Made by a program: the position numbers and the translations under genes
Notes under the pieces: model-generated
What the model saw: the letters and a program-made list of their open reading frames with translations, nothing else
Told to the model about the DNA's origin: nothing
Database searches by the model: none
Part shown: in pieces, positions 13,250 through 22,281 of the stretch
Layout of the letters: each line of letters begins with the position of its first letter
Numbering within the stretch: position 1 is the first letter of the stretch
Source: Usitatibacter rugosus
Lineage (GTDB): Bacteria > Pseudomonadota > Gammaproteobacteria > Burkholderiales > Usitatibacteraceae
Direction of reading: 5' to 3'
Length of the DNA: 64,000 nt
NCBI RefSeq assembly: GCF_013003965.1
Contig: NZ_CP053069.1
Coordinates: forward strand, 3,565,419 to 3,629,418

Positions 13250-16200
13250 ATGTCATCGCTTCGCGCGTTGCTTCGCGTATCCGCGTTCGCCTGCCTGCTG
13301 TCCCTCCTCGGCGCGCCGTTCGCGTCGCAGGCCCAGGGCCCGGGGCTCCCGAACCTCACCTACACCACCGCCGAGCTCTTCAAGCCGCTCTCGACGATCC
13401 ACAGCTTCGCCGGCACCGCCGAGCGCGGCCAGGGTGCGGTGGTAATGCACGACGGCTACATGCTCGTGATCTACGCGCCGGACTCGGGACGCGCAGGCGG
13501 CGGCTTCGCCTTCTACGACATCTCCAACCCGCGCTCGCCGGTGCTGGTGTCGAAGCGCGACGAATCGGCGATCCGCGAGCCGCACGGCTTCGGCTTCACC
13601 AACAGCCTGGGCGGCCACCATGCCGTGGTGCAGTCGATCCGCGGCGTGCAGTTCTGGGACTGGACCAACGTCTCCTCCCCGGTGCTGCTGAAGGACATGA
13701 CGCTGCCCGGCATCCAGGAATCGGACTACGACCTGGGTGCGTGGTGGGCCTTCTGGCAGGCGCCTTACGTGTATGTCGGCGGATCGGGCAACGGCCTCTA
13801 CGTCATCAACGCCAGCGACCCGCGCAACCCCACGCTGGTGCGCACCGTGCCCACCAGCACGTGGGGCAGCTTCCGCGTCGGCCCGACCTTCGCGGTCGGC
13901 AACCTGCTCGTGATGAGCAGCATGGACCGCAGCGGCCTGGTCACGATGGACATCAGCGACCCGTCCAATCCGACGCTGCTCCGCTCGGTGGCCACCGGCC
14001 CCGCGATCTACAGCGCGACCGTGAACGGCGACCGCATCATCGCCGCGGGCGGCGAAGGCTTCCTCTATATCTACGACATCAGCAACCCGACCTCGATCAC
14101 CGAGATCCGCCACTCGGCCGACATGGGCGGCAAGGGCGGCTACGTCTCGATCCAGGACGGCTTCGCGCACGTCGGCGCCTCGAACAACTACGCGAAGGTG
14201 AACCTCTCCGACGCGTCGATCGCGGGCAAGGGCACCTCCAACATCGCGAGCCGGGACGAAGACTTCGCCACCGTGCTCGGCAACCTCGTCTTCATCGGCA
14301 ACGACCACGGCAACGGCAGCGTGCTCGTGCCGCACCAGACGGCACGCGACACGACCGGCCCCTCGGTCAACATGGTTTCGCCCAAGAACAATTCGACGAA
14401 CCAGGCGCGCACCAGCCGCGTGGGCATCACGCTCACCGATTCGGTGGACCTGCGCACCGTCACCAGCACCACGTTCATCGTGCGGCCCCTCGGCGGCGCG
14501 ACACTGCCCGGCAAGTACAGCTCGCAGACCGGGATCGTGAATTTCTGGCCGGATGCGCAGCTCGCACCCGGCACGACCTACGAAGTGGTCGTCACCGCCG
14601 GCGGCATCAAGGATTGGGCCGGCAACGGCGTGCCGACGCAGTTCACGTCGCGCTTCACCACCGCCGGCACGGCCGGTGTGTCGTGCACCCTCGCCACGCG
14701 CACTCCGGCCCGCGTCGGCACCAGCGTCTCGTTCGCGCCGGGCACCGTCACCGGCACCGGAACGCTGCAGTACGCGTGGGATTTCGGCGACGGCTCGAGC
14801 ACCCCCTTCTCCAGCTCGCCCAACGCAACGCATACCTACGCCACGCCCTTCCACTACGCGGCCAAGCTCACGGTGAGCAACGGATCGACGGGAAGCTGCT
14901 CGGCCAACCAGACGATCCACACGCAGCCCACGGCCATCCCGGCCCGCTCGACCAGCACGCTCGCGTTCGACGGGACGCGCAATCGCGTCTGGGCGGTGAA
15001 CTCGGATACGAACACCGTCACCGCGATCAACACCACGAACAACACGAAAGCGCTGGAGCAAGCCGTCGGCCAGAACCCGCAGACCGTCGCGCAGGCACCG
15101 GACGGACGCATCTGGGTCGCGAACCAGGGCTCGGGGACGATCAGCATCCTCAATCCCGACACCGGCGCCGTGGCGCAGACCGTGACGCTCGCGCGTGGCT
15201 CGCGCCCGTTCGGCGTGCTCTTCAGCCCGGATAACGACGCGGCCTACGTGACGCTGCAGGGCACGGGCCAGCTCGTAGAATTGAACCCCACGACCGGCGC
15301 GGTGCTGGGCACGATCTCCGTGGGTCCGTGGCCGCGCTCGATGGCGATCACGGGTGACTCGACGCGGCTCCTGATCAGCCGCTTCATCTCGCCCGCGACG
15401 CGCGGCGAGGTGGTCGAGGTGAACACCACCACGCTCGCCGTCACCCGCACGTTCGCGCTGGCCGCGAGCACCAACACCGACACGGAATCCAACGGCCGCG
15501 GCATCCCGAACTACCTCGGGGCGCTCGCGATCCAGCCCGACGGCGCCCGCGCCTGGGTGCCATCCAAGAAGGACAACACCTTCCGCGGCGCCTTCCGCGA
15601 CGGCCTGCCGCTCACGTTCGAATCCACCGTCCGCACGATCGTCTCGCAGCTCGACCTCGCGACGAATGCCGAGGTGGCCTCCGCGAGGATCGACATCAAC
15701 GACCGCGACATGGCCAACGCCGTCGTCTTCAGCCCGATCGGCGACTACGCGTTCATCTCCACGCAGGGCACCAACCTCGTGGAAGTGGTCGACGCGTACA
15801 ACCGGCAGATCGTCACCGGCCTGGTGAACGTGGGCCGCGCTCCGCGGGGCATGTTGCTGGCCAACGGCCGCCTCTACGTGCAGAACTTCATGTCGCGCAG
15901 CGTCACGGTCTACGACGTGAGCGGCATCCTCGCCTCGACGTCGAACAGCTACTCGCAGCTCGCCACCATCAACACCGTCGCCACCGAGACGCTCGCGGCC
16001 AACGTGCTGAACGGCAAGCGCATCTTCTACAACGCCGACGACGCGCGGATGAACAAGGACAAGTACATCTCGTGCGCGAGCTGCCACCAGGACGGCGGGC
16101 AGGACGGGCGCGTGATGGACTTCACCGACCGAGGCGAAGGCTTCCGCAACACGGTCGCCCTCACCGGCCGGCGCGGCACCGGCCAGGGCCGCGTGCACTG

Positions 16201-17209
16201 GACCGCGAACTTCGACGAGATCCAGGACTTCGAGCACGACATCCGCAACGCCTTCCTCGGCACCGGCTTCATGACGGACGCGCAGTTCAACACCGGCACG
16301 CGCAACACGCCGTTGGGTGACGCGAAGGCCGGCATCAGCACGGACCTCGACGCGCTCGCGGCTTACGTGGGATCGCTCAACACCGTGGGGCCCAGCCCGT
16401 TCCGCAACGCCGACGGCACGATGACCGCCAACGCGATCGCGGGCCAGGCGCTCTTCACCTCGCAAGGGTGCGCGACCTGCCACTCGGGTTCGGACTTCAC
16501 CGATAGCGCACAGGCCGTGCTGCACAACGTGGGCACGATCAAGGCTTCGTCCGGGCGTCGCTTGAACCAGGCGCTCACCGGCTTCGATACGCCGACGCTG
16601 AAGGGCGTGTGGGAAACGGCACCGTACCTGCACGACGGCAGCGCCGCGACGCTGCTGGATGTGATCACGACCCAGAACCCGAACAATCTCCATGGCACCA
16701 CTCAGTCGCTGAACGCCACGCAGCAGCAACAGCTCGTGGCCTACCTGCAGCAGCTCGACAACACGGGCGACGCGACCGGCAACCTCATCACGACGCTCTC
16801 GGTGAAGGACACGGCGAACGCGGCCGACTGGTCGATCCAGGCCAGCCTGCAGGCGGGCGGCACGGTCTACGGCGACCGCACGTTCACCTTCACGACGGTG
16901 CCCGCGTCGGTCACGGGCATCGCGTGGATCCGCACCGCCAACGACTCCAAGTCGTACACCGGCAATCCCACGGTGACGTTCTCGGTGACGGCGGCGGCGG
17001 ACGTGATCGTCGGGTTGAACGACGCGGGCGCCAAGCCTTCGTGGGTCGACGCGACGTGGACGGACACCACCGAGAACATCGTCACGCGCGAAGCCGACGG
17101 AACCAGCCGCACCTACAGCCTTTATCGCAAGCGCTTCTCACCGGGGACGGTGTCGCTCGGACCCTGGAACAACTCGGCCAGCATGTATCTCGTGATGGCG
17201 AAGCCCTAA
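13250..17209 (+). CDS. secreted multidomain protein: beta-propellers, Ig-like and PKD domains, diheme cytochrome, C-terminal sandwich
   Basis: A 1319-residue exported protein with a signal peptide to about residue 29. Domains in order: LVIVD-type propeller (about 30-365, repeated YDISNPRSPVLVS units), Big_5-like Ig domain (about 370-475), PKD (about 476-565, YAWDFGDGSSTPF), YVTN-type propeller (about 565-910), and a MauG/cytochrome-peroxidase-like region. That region has hemes at CASCH (Cys942) and CATCH (Cys1074) and the TPTLKGVWETAPYLHDG motif. A C-terminal domain (1183-1319) is shared with the next gene. The cytochrome part suggests extracellular redox chemistry, perhaps on a polymer or with the neighbouring sugar dehydrogenase. 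GGGGAGAA precedes the ATG. The next gene begins 38 bases later. Confidence 0.88.
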   Translation: MSSLRALLRVSAFACLLSLLGAPFASQAQGPGLPNLTYTTAELFKPLSTIHSFAGTAERGQGAVVMHDGYMLVIYAPDSGRAGGGFAFYDISNPRSPVLVSKRDESAIREPHGFGFTNSLGGHHAVVQSIRGVQFWDWTNVSSPVLLKDMTLPGIQESDYDLGAWWAFWQAPYVYVGGSGNGLYVINASDPRNPTLVRTVPTSTWGSFRVGPTFAVGNLLVMSSMDRSGLVTMDISDPSNPTLLRSVATGPAIYSATVNGDRIIAAGGEGFLYIYDISNPTSITEIRHSADMGGKGGYVSIQDGFAHVGASNNYAKVNLSDASIAGKGTSNIASRDEDFATVLGNLVFIGNDHGNGSVLVPHQTARDTTGPSVNMVSPKNNSTNQARTSRVGITLTDSVDLRTVTSTTFIVRPLGGATLPGKYSSQTGIVNFWPDAQLAPGTTYEVVVTAGGIKDWAGNGVPTQFTSRFTTAGTAGVSCTLATRTPARVGTSVSFAPGTVTGTGTLQYAWDFGDGSSTPFSSSPNATHTYATPFHYAAKLTVSNGSTGSCSANQTIHTQPTAIPARSTSTLAFDGTRNRVWAVNSDTNTVTAINTTNNTKALEQAVGQNPQTVAQAPDGRIWVANQGSGTISILNPDTGAVAQTVTLARGSRPFGVLFSPDNDAAYVTLQGTGQLVELNPTTGAVLGTISVGPWPRSMAITGDSTRLLISRFISPATRGEVVEVNTTTLAVTRTFALAASTNTDTESNGRGIPNYLGALAIQPDGARAWVPSKKDNTFRGAFRDGLPLTFESTVRTIVSQLDLATNAEVASARIDINDRDMANAVVFSPIGDYAFISTQGTNLVEVVDAYNRQIVTGLVNVGRAPRGMLLANGRLYVQNFMSRSVTVYDVSGILASTSNSYSQLATINTVATETLAANVLNGKRIFYNADDARMNKDKYISCASCHQDGGQDGRVMDFTDRGEGFRNTVALTGRRGTGQGRVHWTANFDEIQDFEHDIRNAFLGTGFMTDAQFNTGTRNTPLGDAKAGISTDLDALAAYVGSLNTVGPSPFRNADGTMTANAIAGQALFTSQGCATCHSGSDFTDSAQAVLHNVGTIKASSGRRLNQALTGFDTPTLKGVWETAPYLHDGSAATLLDVITTQNPNNLHGTTQSLNATQQQQLVAYLQQLDNTGDATGNLITTLSVKDTANAADWSIQASLQAGGTVYGDRTFTFTTVPASVTGIAWIRTANDSKSYTGNPTVTFSVTAAADVIVGLNDAGAKPSWVDATWTDTTENIVTREADGTSRTYSLYRKRFSPGTVSLGPWNNSASMYLVMAKP

Positions 17210-17247
17210 CCCGCGGCGCACGCAACACCCCCAATAACGGAGGAATC

Positions 17248-19827
17248 ATGTTCGCCAGATTGATCGCAGCGGTGGCGCTGCTGGCAGGCTTCGCCCTCAC
17301 GGCCGGTGCGGCTACCGTCCCGGTGGGCTTCGTCGACCGGCAGATCGCCACGGGCTTCACCAGTCCCACCTCGCTCACCGTGCTGCCCGACGGCCGCGTG
17401 CTCGCCATGCAGCAGAACGGCATCATCCGCATCGTGAAGGGAGACGTCCTCCTCGCCGCCAACTTCTGGGGCGTGCCGAACGTCGACTCGACCAACGAGC
17501 GCGGCTGCCTCGGCATCGTTCCCGATCCGCAGTTCGCGACGAACCACTTCGTCTACATCTACTGCACGATCACCAACGGCACCGCGAGCAACAACCGCAT
17601 CATTCGCGTGACCGAAGCGAACGACACGATCGTGGCCAACAGCGCGACCACGATCTTCCAGCTGCCCAACGTGCCTTCGGCCACGCGCTGGCACATGGGC
17701 GGGGCGCTCAAGTTCGCGCCGGATGGCAAGCTCTACGTCGCCGTGGGTAACCACGAGGACAACCCGCAGCCGCCCTCCACCGCCAACTCGCAGAACCTCG
17801 CCAGCGCGTTCGGCAAGATCCTGCGCATCAACAAGGACGGGACGATCCCGAGCGACAACCCGTACGTCTCCGTCACCGGCGCGTACACGGCGATCTGGAA
17901 CATCGGCCACAGGAACCCCTTCGCCTTCGACATCCAGCCTGTCACGGGCCGCATGATGATCGGCGACGTGGGCCAGGGCACGTGGGAAGAGATCAACGAC
18001 GGCATCCGCGGCGGCAACTATGGCTGGCCCAACTACGAAGGGCCGGAGAACGACGCCAACTTCAACCCGCCGTTCTACTCGTACAACCACAACACCGGCG
18101 GCTGCTCGGTGACGGGTGTCGCGTTCTACAATCCGACCACGTCGCAGTTCCCCGCTTCGTACGTCGGCAAGGTGCTGTTCGAAGACTTCTGCCAGGGCAA
18201 CATCCGCGTGCTCGACACCTCCAACGCGGCGGTGACGGCCTTCGTGACCGGCATCAGCTTCCCGACGAACCTCGCGGTGGCGCCGGACGGCGGCGTGTAC
18301 TACATGGCGAGGAACCAGCAGACCGGCAACCCGAACCCGGGCGGCGGCACGCTCTCGAAGATCACGTACACCGGGAGCCAGGCGCCGCGCATCACGCTGA
18401 ACCCGCAGAGCCAGACCATCGTGCTGGGCAGCCCCGTCACGTTCACGGTGGCGGCCGACGGCGCCACGAGCTACCAGTGGCAACGCAACGGCACCAACAT
18501 CTCCGGCGCCACGGCGACGTCGTACACGCTCGCGGCCACCGCGACCGGCGACAACGCCGCGCGCTTCCGCGCGACGGCGACCAACTCGTTCGGCTCGACG
18601 TTCTCCAGCGAAGCGACGCTCACCGTCACCACCAACCGCTTCCCGGTGGCCACGATCAACCTGCCCGCGGCGACGACGGAGTTCAAGTCCGGCGACGTGG
18701 TCAACTACTCGGGGACCGGCACGGATCCGGAAGACGGCAACCTGCCGGCCAGCGCCTTCACGTGGCAGGTGGACTTCCAGCACGACAGCCACCAGCACCC
18801 GTTCATCGCCGCCACCACGGGCGCCACCAGCGGCTCGTTCACCGTGCCCGACTTCGAGACCGAGGCGAACGTGTGGCTGCGCGTCTTCCTCACGGTCCGC
18901 GATTCGGGCGGCTCGACGAACAGCGTCTCTCGCAATATCTACCCCGGAACGCAGCTCTCCTCGCTCACGCCCATCGGGACGCCCGTCAACGCCTGGGGCC
19001 CGTACGAGAAGGACCGCAGCAACGGCGAGCAAGGCGCAGCCGACGGCCGGCCCATGGTCATCGGCGGCATTCCGTTCAACAAGGGTCTGGGGGTGCACGC
19101 GCCTTCTGAGCTCCGCTTCAACCTCGGCGGCACGTGCTCGGGCAACTTCGTATCCGACGTGGGCATCGATGACGAGGTGGGCGACAACGGCAGCGTCGTG
19201 TTCCAGGTCTACCTCGACAACGTCCTCGCCTACGACAGCGGCCTCATGCGCGGCAGCGAGGGGCGGAAGTCGCTCAGCGTGAGCGTCGCCGGCAAGACGG
19301 AGCTCCGCCTGGTGGTCACGGATGGCGGGGACGGCAACGGGTACGACCATGCCGATTGGGGCGCCGGTCGCATCACGGGCTGCGGCTCGGCGCCTCCGGT
19401 GGTGTCCATCACCAACCTCTCGGTGAAGGACACGGCAAACGCGGCCGACTGGTCGGTCCGCACCAACCTGCAGAACGGCAACCAGGTCTATGGCGACCGC
19501 ACGTTCACGTTCACCACCGTTCCCTCGCTCGTCGCGGGCTCGGCGTGGATCCGCACGGCCAACGACTCGAAGACCTTCACGGGGAATCCCGCCGTGACGT
19601 TCTCGATCGGCGCCGCGCAGGACGTGTACGTCGGTGCCAACGACATCGGGCCGAAGCCTTCGTGGATCGATGCGACGTGGGTCGACAGCGGCCAGAACAT
19701 CGTGACGCTCGAGGCCGACGGCACCAGCCGCACGTACAGCCTCTTCCGCAAACGCTTCAACGCGGGGATGGTGTCGCTCGGACCGTGGGGTAGCGGCTCG
19801 AGCATGTACCTCATCATCGTGAAATAG
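17248..19827 (+). CDS. secreted PQQ-type sugar dehydrogenase with Ig-like, NPCBM and C-terminal sandwich domains
   Basis: An 859-residue exported protein with a signal peptide to about residue 22. A glucose/sorbosone dehydrogenase propeller covers about 25-375 (GFTSPTSLTVLPDGRVLAMQ, RWHMGGALKFAPDGKLYVAVG, IWNIGHRNPFAFD, NYGWPNYEG). Ig-like segments follow (about 380-560), including SYQWQRNGTNISGA, then an NPCBM-type domain (about 565-720: PYEKDRSNGEQGAADG, GLGVHAPSELRFNLG). The C-terminal domain at 724-859 matches that of the preceding protein. NPCBM domains bind carbohydrate, so it probably oxidises or senses sugar on an extracellular polymer. AACGGAGGAATC before the ATG is a strong ribosome site. 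An intrinsic terminator follows. Confidence 0.9.
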   Translation: MFARLIAAVALLAGFALTAGAATVPVGFVDRQIATGFTSPTSLTVLPDGRVLAMQQNGIIRIVKGDVLLAANFWGVPNVDSTNERGCLGIVPDPQFATNHFVYIYCTITNGTASNNRIIRVTEANDTIVANSATTIFQLPNVPSATRWHMGGALKFAPDGKLYVAVGNHEDNPQPPSTANSQNLASAFGKILRINKDGTIPSDNPYVSVTGAYTAIWNIGHRNPFAFDIQPVTGRMMIGDVGQGTWEEINDGIRGGNYGWPNYEGPENDANFNPPFYSYNHNTGGCSVTGVAFYNPTTSQFPASYVGKVLFEDFCQGNIRVLDTSNAAVTAFVTGISFPTNLAVAPDGGVYYMARNQQTGNPNPGGGTLSKITYTGSQAPRITLNPQSQTIVLGSPVTFTVAADGATSYQWQRNGTNISGATATSYTLAATATGDNAARFRATATNSFGSTFSSEATLTVTTNRFPVATINLPAATTEFKSGDVVNYSGTGTDPEDGNLPASAFTWQVDFQHDSHQHPFIAATTGATSGSFTVPDFETEANVWLRVFLTVRDSGGSTNSVSRNIYPGTQLSSLTPIGTPVNAWGPYEKDRSNGEQGAADGRPMVIGGIPFNKGLGVHAPSELRFNLGGTCSGNFVSDVGIDDEVGDNGSVVFQVYLDNVLAYDSGLMRGSEGRKSLSVSVAGKTELRLVVTDGGDGNGYDHADWGAGRITGCGSAPPVVSITNLSVKDTANAADWSVRTNLQNGNQVYGDRTFTFTTVPSLVAGSAWIRTANDSKTFTGNPAVTFSIGAAQDVYVGANDIGPKPSWIDATWVDSGQNIVTLEADGTSRTYSLFRKRFNAGMVSLGPWGSGSSMYLIIVK

Positions 19828-19849
19828 CTCCGGAGCATCGCAACGGACG

Positions 19850-19876
19850 CCGGCCTTCGGGCCGGCGTTTTTTTGT
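19850..19876 (+). terminator. Rho-independent terminator
   Basis: ACGCCGGCC-TTCG-GGCCGGCGT is a perfect 9-base stem with a tetraloop followed directly by a run of seven T, placed 23 bases after the sugar dehydrogenase stop. It closes the two-gene secreted-protein unit. Confidence 0.93.
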
Positions 19877-19923
19877 GCCTGTCGGTAGAATCGCCGTGAA
19901 GTGAATCGACCCGGAGCGGCGAC

Positions 19924-20262
19924 ATGCGGATGCAAGACCTGGTGATCGGCCTCGCGGCATTCGCCGTGCTCGGCGGCTGCGGCAGGACGGCCGGCCCGAA
20001 GGAGATGGAGAAGCTCGTGAATGCGGCCTGGAGCGACTGCGCCGCCGTCGAGCCCCGGAACGTGACGATCGAGTCCCAGGACCGGAAGACCGTCCGCTAC
20101 ACGTACGTCCTCAGGATGCGCACGCCCGGCAAGCTCACCGGCAAGGGAGTGCCGTGCCCCGAGGGCAAGGTGAAGATGATCGAGATGTTCTTCAACAAGG
20201 ACATGGTGGAGCTGGAGACGGGCGACGAAGCGACCGTGACTCAGGAAGCCTCGAAGTCCTAG
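19924..20262 (+). CDS. small lipoprotein of unknown function
   Basis: A 112-residue protein with a lipoprotein signal (LVIGLAAFAVLGGC, lipobox LGGC, acylated Cys at residue 20). The mature part is small and charged, with two further Cys (SDCAAVEP and GVPCPEG) that could pair. No family recognised. A TAGAAT box at 19886-19891 could serve as its -10. It converges with the acetyltransferase gene, overlapping it by 4 bases at the 3' ends. Confidence 0.7.
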   Translation: MRMQDLVIGLAAFAVLGGCGRTAGPKEMEKLVNAAWSDCAAVEPRNVTIESQDRKTVRYTYVLRMRTPGKLTGKGVPCPEGKVKMIEMFFNKDMVELETGDEATVTQEASKS

Positions 20263-20756
20263 GCCGGCGCCGGGCGCGGGCCCAGCTCGCACACCATGAG
20301 GCGGTAAGTACGGCGCAGCTCGCGTTCCACGAAGCCGCACTTCGCGTAGAGGCGGCTCGCGGAATTCTCGGGATGCACGGTGAGCGAGACCTGCGCGTAG
20401 CCGTGCGCCTTGGCCGCTTTCAACGCACCCCTCATGAGTTCCTTCCCGTGGCCCTGGTGCTGGAACGCGGGGAAGAGCGCGATGCCCAGTTGCGGCGTCG
20501 CGTTGTCCACGTAGCCCAGGCCGACGCCATCCTTCAGCAGGCGCATCCAGCAGCCACCTGCGATCCTGCCGTCGATCTCGCCGATCACGCCGACGTCGCC
20601 TTCCCGCAGGCCCCAGTCCTCGGCGTAGATGCGCACGCCGGGATGGTCGAGGACCTCGCGCGGTCTCAAGCCCGCGGGCGGGGGATCCCAGAGTGCGACG
20701 TGCAGCAGGTCCCAGAGCACAGCTTGATCCGAGGGCGCGATGGGTCGAAGGATCAT
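20259..20756 (-). CDS. GNAT-family N-acetyltransferase
   Basis: A 165-residue single-domain acetyltransferase. It starts MILRPIAPSDQAVLWDLLHV and has the acetyl-CoA loop near residues 95-110 (FPAFQHQGHGKELMRGAL, matching Q/R-x-x-G-x-G/A). Downstream sit HPENSASRLYAKCGFVE and a terminal R-R-T-Y strand. The substrate cannot be predicted. It overlaps the upstream YdeI-like gene by 4 bases, so the two are coupled. Confidence 0.9.
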   Translation of the reverse strand: MILRPIAPSDQAVLWDLLHVALWDPPPAGLRPREVLDHPGVRIYAEDWGLREGDVGVIGEIDGRIAGGCWMRLLKDGVGLGYVDNATPQLGIALFPAFQHQGHGKELMRGALKAAKAHGYAQVSLTVHPENSASRLYAKCGFVERELRRTYRLMVCELGPRPAPA

Positions 20757-21265
20757 GTGGAAGAGATGCGTGTGATGGCGATCGCACCGGTGATCGGGCG
20801 GCCGAGGAGGTAGTCGATCGCCTTGGTGACGTTGCGTTCGAGCGTTTCGGCGCGCTTCGCGCTGCCGAGGTAGCGCAGGATTTCCTTGCGGCGGTAGGGC
20901 GACAACGCCTCGAAGGCCTTTCGCGCCTTCGCGCTCTTTTTCAGAGCGGCCTCGAAAGCCGGCGGCACGGGCGTCGTGCGTTCCGTCTTGTCGGCCTGGA
21001 GCGTGACGGCGACATCGTCACCGACGTCGCAGGCACCGGCCTTGCGCATCGGGCCATTGAGATAGAGGCGCCACAGGCCGCGAAAGCGAACCACGTTCGC
21101 GGTGAAAGGCTTGCCCTGCAGCGTCCCCGTCACGGGCAGGGGCGCGGCGTTGCGACCCGCATCGACCAGGAGCGCCTTCACGACGGCGGCCGGCACGCGC
21201 ACATACGGATTGATGTCGACCTTGCGGATGGTCGCCTCGAACGCATGGAGCTTCGAGCGCGACAT
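20753..21265 (-). CDS. DUF1905 / YdeI-OmpD-associated (OmdA) family protein
   Basis: A 170-residue two-part protein. The N-terminal DUF1905 beta-barrel covers about 1-95 (VPAAVVKALLV, PVTGTLQGKPFTANVVRFRG, YLNGPMRKAGACDVGD). The C-terminal OmdA-type helical part holds FEALSPYRRKEILRYLGSAK and TLERNVTKAIDYL. Proteins of this family are common and have been linked to bacteriocin tolerance in Salmonella, but their molecular role is unclear. No signal peptide, so cytoplasmic. It is coupled to the acetyltransferase gene and follows the ketopantoate reductase homologue by 6 bases. Confidence 0.88.
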   Translation of the reverse strand: MSRSKLHAFEATIRKVDINPYVRVPAAVVKALLVDAGRNAAPLPVTGTLQGKPFTANVVRFRGLWRLYLNGPMRKAGACDVGDDVAVTLQADKTERTTPVPPAFEAALKKSAKARKAFEALSPYRRKEILRYLGSAKRAETLERNVTKAIDYLLGRPITGAIAITRISST

Positions 21266-21271
21266 TGCGGC

Positions 21272-22210
21272 TCAGGGCTTCGGCAGGCGCCCTGCCGCGC
21301 GGCGCACTTCGTAGGCCTTGAGGTGCGTGTAGGCGATGGCGAGCACCGTGTCGTCGATCTTGTGCTTGCGGGCCTTGTCGAGCATGAAACCGACGATGTG
21401 GTCGGCTTCCACGGGCTTGCCCGCCTCCAGGTCACGCAGCATCGACGCGGCGCCGAGGCCCGCGGGATCGGTGAGGCGCGCGCGATAACCGGCTTCGGCC
21501 TTCTCGCGCGGCGGCTTGCCTTCCTTCTTCGCGATGGCGACGTTCGCGTTGAAGCAGCGCTCGACGATCGCCTTGCCGTCCGGGGTCGCCATGATCTCGG
21601 CCACATTGCCGCGAAAGAGGCAGGTCGTCGCGGCGAGGCAGGAGAGGAACGAGAGCTTCTCCCACAGGTCCTGCAGGATGTCCTTCGAATGCGTGTGGTC
21701 GATCGTGGACTTCGCGAGGACGGCCGCGAAGGCCTTCGTGCGCTCCGACTCCTTGCCGTCGCGCTCGCCGAACACGATGCGGTTCAGCGGCTCCATGTGG
21801 CGCACGGCGCCGTTGCCCATGAGCTGCACGTTGATCATGCAGGTGCCGCCGATCACGTTGGCCGCGCCGAAGCGCGCATCGAGCTTCTCGAAGTGCGACA
21901 AGCCGTTCAGCAGCGGAAGCACCGCGGTGGTTCCGACCATGGCGGGCGCGATCGCGTCCATGGCCGAATCGAGGTCGTAGGCCTTGCAGGTGAAGAGCAC
22001 GAGGTCGTAGCCGGGCTTGAGCGTGTCGGCTTGCACGGTGTTCACGCGCAGCTTCGCGTTGCCATTCGGGCTCTCGAGGATGAGGCCACTCGTGCGGAGC
22101 TGGTCGGCGCGCTTCTCGCGGACGAGGAAGGTTACGTCCGCGCCGGATTCGACGAGACGGCCACCAAAATAACCGCCGATGCCGCCGGCTCCGAGGATCA
22201 GGATCTTCAT
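21272..22210 (-). CDS. 2-dehydropantoate 2-reductase (PanE/ApbA family)
   Basis: A 312-residue NADPH-dependent oxidoreductase. The start at 22210 opens with the Rossmann motif MKILILGAGGIGGYFGGRL. Family features are the lysine in LVLFTCKAYDLDSAMDAI, the NGLSHFEKLD loop, and the C-terminal helical domain with DLEAGKPVEADHIVGFMLD, matching the E-x-x-x-L/I dimer motif. The reaction in pantothenate synthesis reduces ketopantoate to pantoate. The family has many paralogues and no other pan gene is nearby, so the specific substrate is uncertain. The reading frame continues upstream through a REP repeat, which is not part of the gene. Confidence 0.85.
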   Translation of the reverse strand: MKILILGAGGIGGYFGGRLVESGADVTFLVREKRADQLRTSGLILESPNGNAKLRVNTVQADTLKPGYDLVLFTCKAYDLDSAMDAIAPAMVGTTAVLPLLNGLSHFEKLDARFGAANVIGGTCMINVQLMGNGAVRHMEPLNRIVFGERDGKESERTKAFAAVLAKSTIDHTHSKDILQDLWEKLSFLSCLAATTCLFRGNVAEIMATPDGKAIVERCFNANVAIAKKEGKPPREKAEAGYRARLTDPAGLGAASMLRDLEAGKPVEADHIVGFMLDKARKHKIDDTVLAIAYTHLKAYEVRRAAGRLPKP

Positions 22211-22219
22211 GGGATTTTC

Positions 22220-22272
22220 GTCATTCCCGCGAAGGCGGGAATCCAGTGGGTCCCCGCCTTCGCGGGGACGAC
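22220..22272. repeat. REP-like double hairpin, copy 3
   Basis: Same family as copies 1 and 2 in the opposite orientation (ATTCCCGCGAAGGCGGGAAT then TCCCCGCCTTCGCGGGGA). It lies between kdsA and the ketopantoate reductase gene. Confidence 0.85.
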
Positions 22273-22281
22273 AAGAGTGAG

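Noticed and set aside
13253-16729. 1158-residue minus-strand reading frame
   Set aside because: Antisense shadow of the propeller/cytochrome gene; composition is Arg/Ala/Val-rich with no domain, signal peptide or ribosome site.
17206-20787. 1193-residue minus-strand reading frame
   Set aside because: Runs antisense through the sugar dehydrogenase, an intrinsic terminator and the lipoprotein gene, and shows no family features.
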